A stretch of DNA of 64,000 nt from assembly GCF_040151475.1 (NCBI RefSeq), contig NZ_JBDKWG010000122.1, forward strand, positions 87,602-151,601. The letters run 5' to 3'. Numbering within the stretch: position 1 is the first letter of the stretch; each line of letters starts with the position of its first letter. The notes below the pieces were generated by a model, which searched no databases, was not told the origin of the DNA, and saw nothing but the letters and a program-made list of their open reading frames with translations. Positions 61,432-64,000 of this stretch are shown piece by piece. The translations under genes and the position numbers were made by a program. This DNA is from CAXBNB01 sp040151475 (lineage in GTDB: Bacteria > Bacteroidota > Bacteroidia > Cytophagales > Cyclobacteriaceae).

Positions 61432-63870
61432 TTATTCATCTCTTAATGAATCAACCGGATTTTTGCGAGAAACAAGTAGTGTTTGAGGAACGATGGTTAT
61501 CAGCCCCAAAAACAAAAGAAGCACTGATCCCAAAACAACTGTTCCAAAACCAAACTCCACACGAACAACCAGGTAATCCAACCAAAGTCTATTGATAAAA
61601 AAACTTAAAGGAGCTGCTATGACAATAGCCATACCCAACAAGGCCAAAAATTCTCTGGAAAGTATATAGATCAAATTAACACTAGCTGCACCAAGTACCT
61701 TCCTTATGCCAATTTCCTTAGAACGACGCTCTGTAGAGTAAATAGCCATCCCAAGCAATCCCAGACATGCAATTGAAATAGCTAGAAAAGCAAAGAAACC
61801 TATGATCGATACCAAGTCAAAAACACCTAGGTTTTGACTTGTCAATTTATCTTCAAAAAACTCATATTTAAGCGGATGAATGGGATCAACCGTTTTCCAT
61901 TGCTCCTCCAATTGAGCCATTGTTTGCTTCTGATCAGTGCTTTCAATTTTTACGCTCGCAAAATGAAATAAGTCAGGGTTATTCCTCAAAATAGCAGGTC
62001 TTATGACCTGTCGATTAAGCAATAACGAAAAAGTAAAATTTTCTACTACTCCGACAACCCTCAGCGATTGGCCATTTCTTCCTTCGAAGGACTGACCGAT
62101 GATTTCGGAGGCATTGTCATAACCGAAAACCTTAATCAGTTCTTCATTCACCAGAATAGATTCCCCAACACCTGTGCCCTCGTCAGACAAATTGTGACCA
62201 GCAATAAGTTCAATGTCCAACACGTTGATAAATTCTTCGTTCACGCTTAGATCTATCGCTTGTTTTCCTTCTTCCACTCCAGGGGATTTGAGCGTAATGC
62301 CATCATTGCGCCCCCCGCCAGGTAGATACGCACAAGCGGAAATGTTGGTAACTCCAGGGACACTGGCTAATGCGGTTTTCACCAGCTGATAATCATTACT
62401 CTGTAGATTAACGTTCACCACATTACGGGCATCAAAATTATATTCGTAGTTCATGAAATGTTTAAACTGATTAAACCCAACAATCGAAGTAATGATGAAC
62501 AAAAGAGATATTACAAACTGGGTTACTGTTAAGACCTTCCTCATACCCATTCTCCCTTTCCTTACCTCGAACACATTTTTCAATGCAGTAACTGGCATGA
62601 AAGCTGATAACCTAAAAGCAGGAAATATTCCCGCAATGAGGCCAATAAGGAGAGCCAAACCAATAAAGATCAAATAAACATCAAAATCTGCACTAAGATC
62701 AAAATCTAAATATTGATTTATCCATAAATTGAGAAATGCGCCCTTCACAAAAAACAATAAACCTATCGCCAATAACAATGACAGAAAAGCTGTAATCATA
62801 GATTCACTCAGAAACTGGAATATTAAATCTTTTCTTCTTGCCCCATTTACTTTACGAATTCCAATTTCCTTAGCACGTGTTAAAGCACGTGCTATTGACA
62901 AATTAGTATAGTTCAGGCAAGCCGATAGCATGACTACAAAAGCCAACCCTGCCAATATGTAGTAGGCAATCATTGGCAAGCTATTGTTCGGGTCATTGCC
63001 CAACATCGGCCCAGGAGTTATTTTCGTCAACGACTGAGCCACAAACGTTGAGTTTTTCAACCTCTCATCATCTCGATACTGTACAGAAGCGAAACGATGA
63101 AGCGAATTAGTCAACTCCTCTTGGTTTACCCCATCTTTTACTAAAACATAGGTATAGCACTTTGAATAATCTCCCCAATTTTTTGACACATCGTACACCT
63201 TTTTCTCTATATATAGTCTATTGAGAGAGGTTTCAGAAACGAGTACGTTAAATTTGAGGTGGGTCTTGTTGTCATTATCAGCAAGTACTCCTGTTATCAT
63301 ATAATTTCCCCAAAGTACCGGTTCTGTCCCCTCATCAGTAAACATATCTATGCCTCTGTCTGAAAATTTCACCGTTTTACCTATCGGGTCTTCGTCCCCA
63401 AAAATTTGTTTTGCAATTTTGTGGGTTATGACCATAGAGTTTGGTTCAACCAATGCAGTATGCCTATCTCCTTTTTCCAATTGATAGCTGAATATCCTGA
63501 AAAAAGATGGGCCGGTGAAATAGCCCTTTATTTCAGCATAGTTTTGTTTGTACACTGCATCTCCTCCAAATCCCTTTCTCAAATTAGTAGCCTCTGAGAT
63601 AATGGGAAAATCTGACTTTAATACATCCAACAGAGGATTTGGAGTTGTGGCGTAGGGTCGTTTGTGATCCCCTGGCTTCATTATTATACGATAAACATTC
63701 TCCTTTTTTTCATGAAATTGATCATAGCTCTTTTGATCAGCTAACATCAAAACAATCAACATGCATACTGACATAGCCACTGCCAAGCCAAAAATATTGA
63801 TAAAGGAAAAAACCTTGTACTTTAATACATTACGAATCCCAACCTTAATATAATTTTTAAATACTGACAT
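61432..63870 (-). CDS. FtsX-type ABC transporter permease
   Basis: An 812-residue MacB/FtsX-like permease. Seen: the N-terminal signal-anchor helix (VFSFINIFGLAVAMSVCMLIV), a large periplasmic domain (about 50-280), three helices (YYILAGLAFVVMLSACLNY, etc.), a repeat of that module, and the C-terminal FtsX helices (AISIACLGLLGMAIYSTERRSKEIGIRKV, only in part quoted). Such permeases work with a LolD/MacB-type ATPase; none is adjacent. It lacks the prefix domain of the neighbouring frameshifted permease. Transcribed in the same direction, directly upstream of padR. Confidence 0.92.
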   Translation of the reverse strand: MSVFKNYIKVGIRNVLKYKVFSFINIFGLAVAMSVCMLIVLMLADQKSYDQFHEKKENVYRIIMKPGDHKRPYATTPNPLLDVLKSDFPIISEATNLRKGFGGDAVYKQNYAEIKGYFTGPSFFRIFSYQLEKGDRHTALVEPNSMVITHKIAKQIFGDEDPIGKTVKFSDRGIDMFTDEGTEPVLWGNYMITGVLADNDNKTHLKFNVLVSETSLNRLYIEKKVYDVSKNWGDYSKCYTYVLVKDGVNQEELTNSLHRFASVQYRDDERLKNSTFVAQSLTKITPGPMLGNDPNNSLPMIAYYILAGLAFVVMLSACLNYTNLSIARALTRAKEIGIRKVNGARRKDLIFQFLSESMITAFLSLLLAIGLLFFVKGAFLNLWINQYLDFDLSADFDVYLIFIGLALLIGLIAGIFPAFRLSAFMPVTALKNVFEVRKGRMGMRKVLTVTQFVISLLFIITSIVGFNQFKHFMNYEYNFDARNVVNVNLQSNDYQLVKTALASVPGVTNISACAYLPGGGRNDGITLKSPGVEEGKQAIDLSVNEEFINVLDIELIAGHNLSDEGTGVGESILVNEELIKVFGYDNASEIIGQSFEGRNGQSLRVVGVVENFTFSLLLNRQVIRPAILRNNPDLFHFASVKIESTDQKQTMAQLEEQWKTVDPIHPLKYEFFEDKLTSQNLGVFDLVSIIGFFAFLAISIACLGLLGMAIYSTERRSKEIGIRKVLGAASVNLIYILSREFLALLGMAIVIAAPLSFFINRLWLDYLVVRVEFGFGTVVLGSVLLLFLGLITIVPQTLLVSRKNPVDSLRDE

Positions 63871-64000
63871 CCGACTAATCTGTGATTGTTGGAAAACAGT
63901 TGTTTTATAGTCGAATTAAGGTGGTTTTGATAAGTTTTGAAAAACACCCCCTTGTTGATTGCAGAACATATCGAGTTGGATTATCCTAATTTTTCTTTCT
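63871..64000. other. Upstream region of the last permease, window end
   Basis: 130 bases with no gene and no TTCTA-N5-TAGAA box of the kind seen before padR. The permease promoter should be here. Confidence 0.4.

Noticed and set aside
1..64000. tRNA, rRNA, CRISPR array, insertion sequence, phage genes
   Set aside because: Looked for cloverleaf TTCGA arms, regularly spaced repeats and transposase motifs on reading; none found. A covariance-model or repeat search could overturn this.

Overview
The window is chromosomal DNA of a Bacteroidota bacterium, most likely from the order Cytophagales. The signs are a large IspG with the inserted domain typical of the phylum, a GyrB of about 650 residues, many Sec-exported beta-barrel and lipoprotein genes, families such as DUF6728, DUF4924, DUF3109 and PadR-linked FtsX permeases, promoter boxes of the TAnnTTTG type, and a near absence of Shine-Dalgarno sites. 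No rRNA, tRNA, CRISPR array, phage or transposase gene was seen.

Layout. 0-5.3 kb: an EF-hand protein, murB, gyrB, and an overlapping pair of a FabZ-like hotdog protein and an orphan ABC ATPase. 5.5-8.6 kb: an exported amidohydrolase, a DUF1080 lipoprotein and an exported protein of unknown role. 8.9-12.4 kb: a probable operon of a ribulose-phosphate-3-epimerase-like/CBS fusion, DAHP synthase, a sugar-nucleotidyltransferase-like protein and a Bcp peroxiredoxin, then an SDR. 13.3-21.6 kb: a large exported metzincin, ispG, small conserved genes, an MmcQ/YjbR protein, a lipoprotein and rarA. 21.7-29.5 kb: a DUF6428 gene behind a perfect 30-bp palindrome, a propeller-type histidine kinase, a FucP-like transporter, DUF3109, YceI and a porin-like barrel. 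29.7-39.8 kb: small exported and membrane proteins, a serine hydrolase coupled to an ABM-fold protein, a membrane-anchored XRE regulator, truA, a very large outer-membrane protein and two tandem small barrels. 40-49.3 kb: DUF255, tyrS flanked by inverted copies of a hairpin element, a TPR protein, an ArsI-type dioxygenase, panB and a monomeric isocitrate dehydrogenase. 49.4-58.1 kb: a SYLF protein, DUF4924, the arsenosugar cluster (glycosyltransferase, AhpD-like protein, ArsS, ArsM), a CoA-binding protein and a FAD oxidoreductase. 58.4-63.9 kb: two FtsX-type permeases, one frameshifted, with a PadR regulator that has two palindromic boxes in front of it.

How the genes work together. The clearest system is arsenic handling, spread over three loci. 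ArsM (methylation) and ArsS (radical-SAM transfer of a deoxyadenosyl group) sit with a DUF2064 glycosyltransferase and an AhpD-like protein. An ArsI-like C-As lyase candidate lies 6 kb away. A DUF6428 gene, a family I recall from arsenic operons, lies behind an ArsR-like palindrome, although no arsR gene is in the window. The RPE/CBS-DAHP synthase operon suggests a link between pentose-phosphate supply and the shikimate pathway. The PadR-permease block looks like a self-regulated efflux locus.

Several small intergenic repeat families occur: an ~80-bp element with AGACCTGTCAGGTTT-type ends, a GTCATCCCGAC-type hairpin, and a GCATTTAAAA-ended element. Two genes under 60 codons were found by eye at 39653-39820 and 55147-55320.
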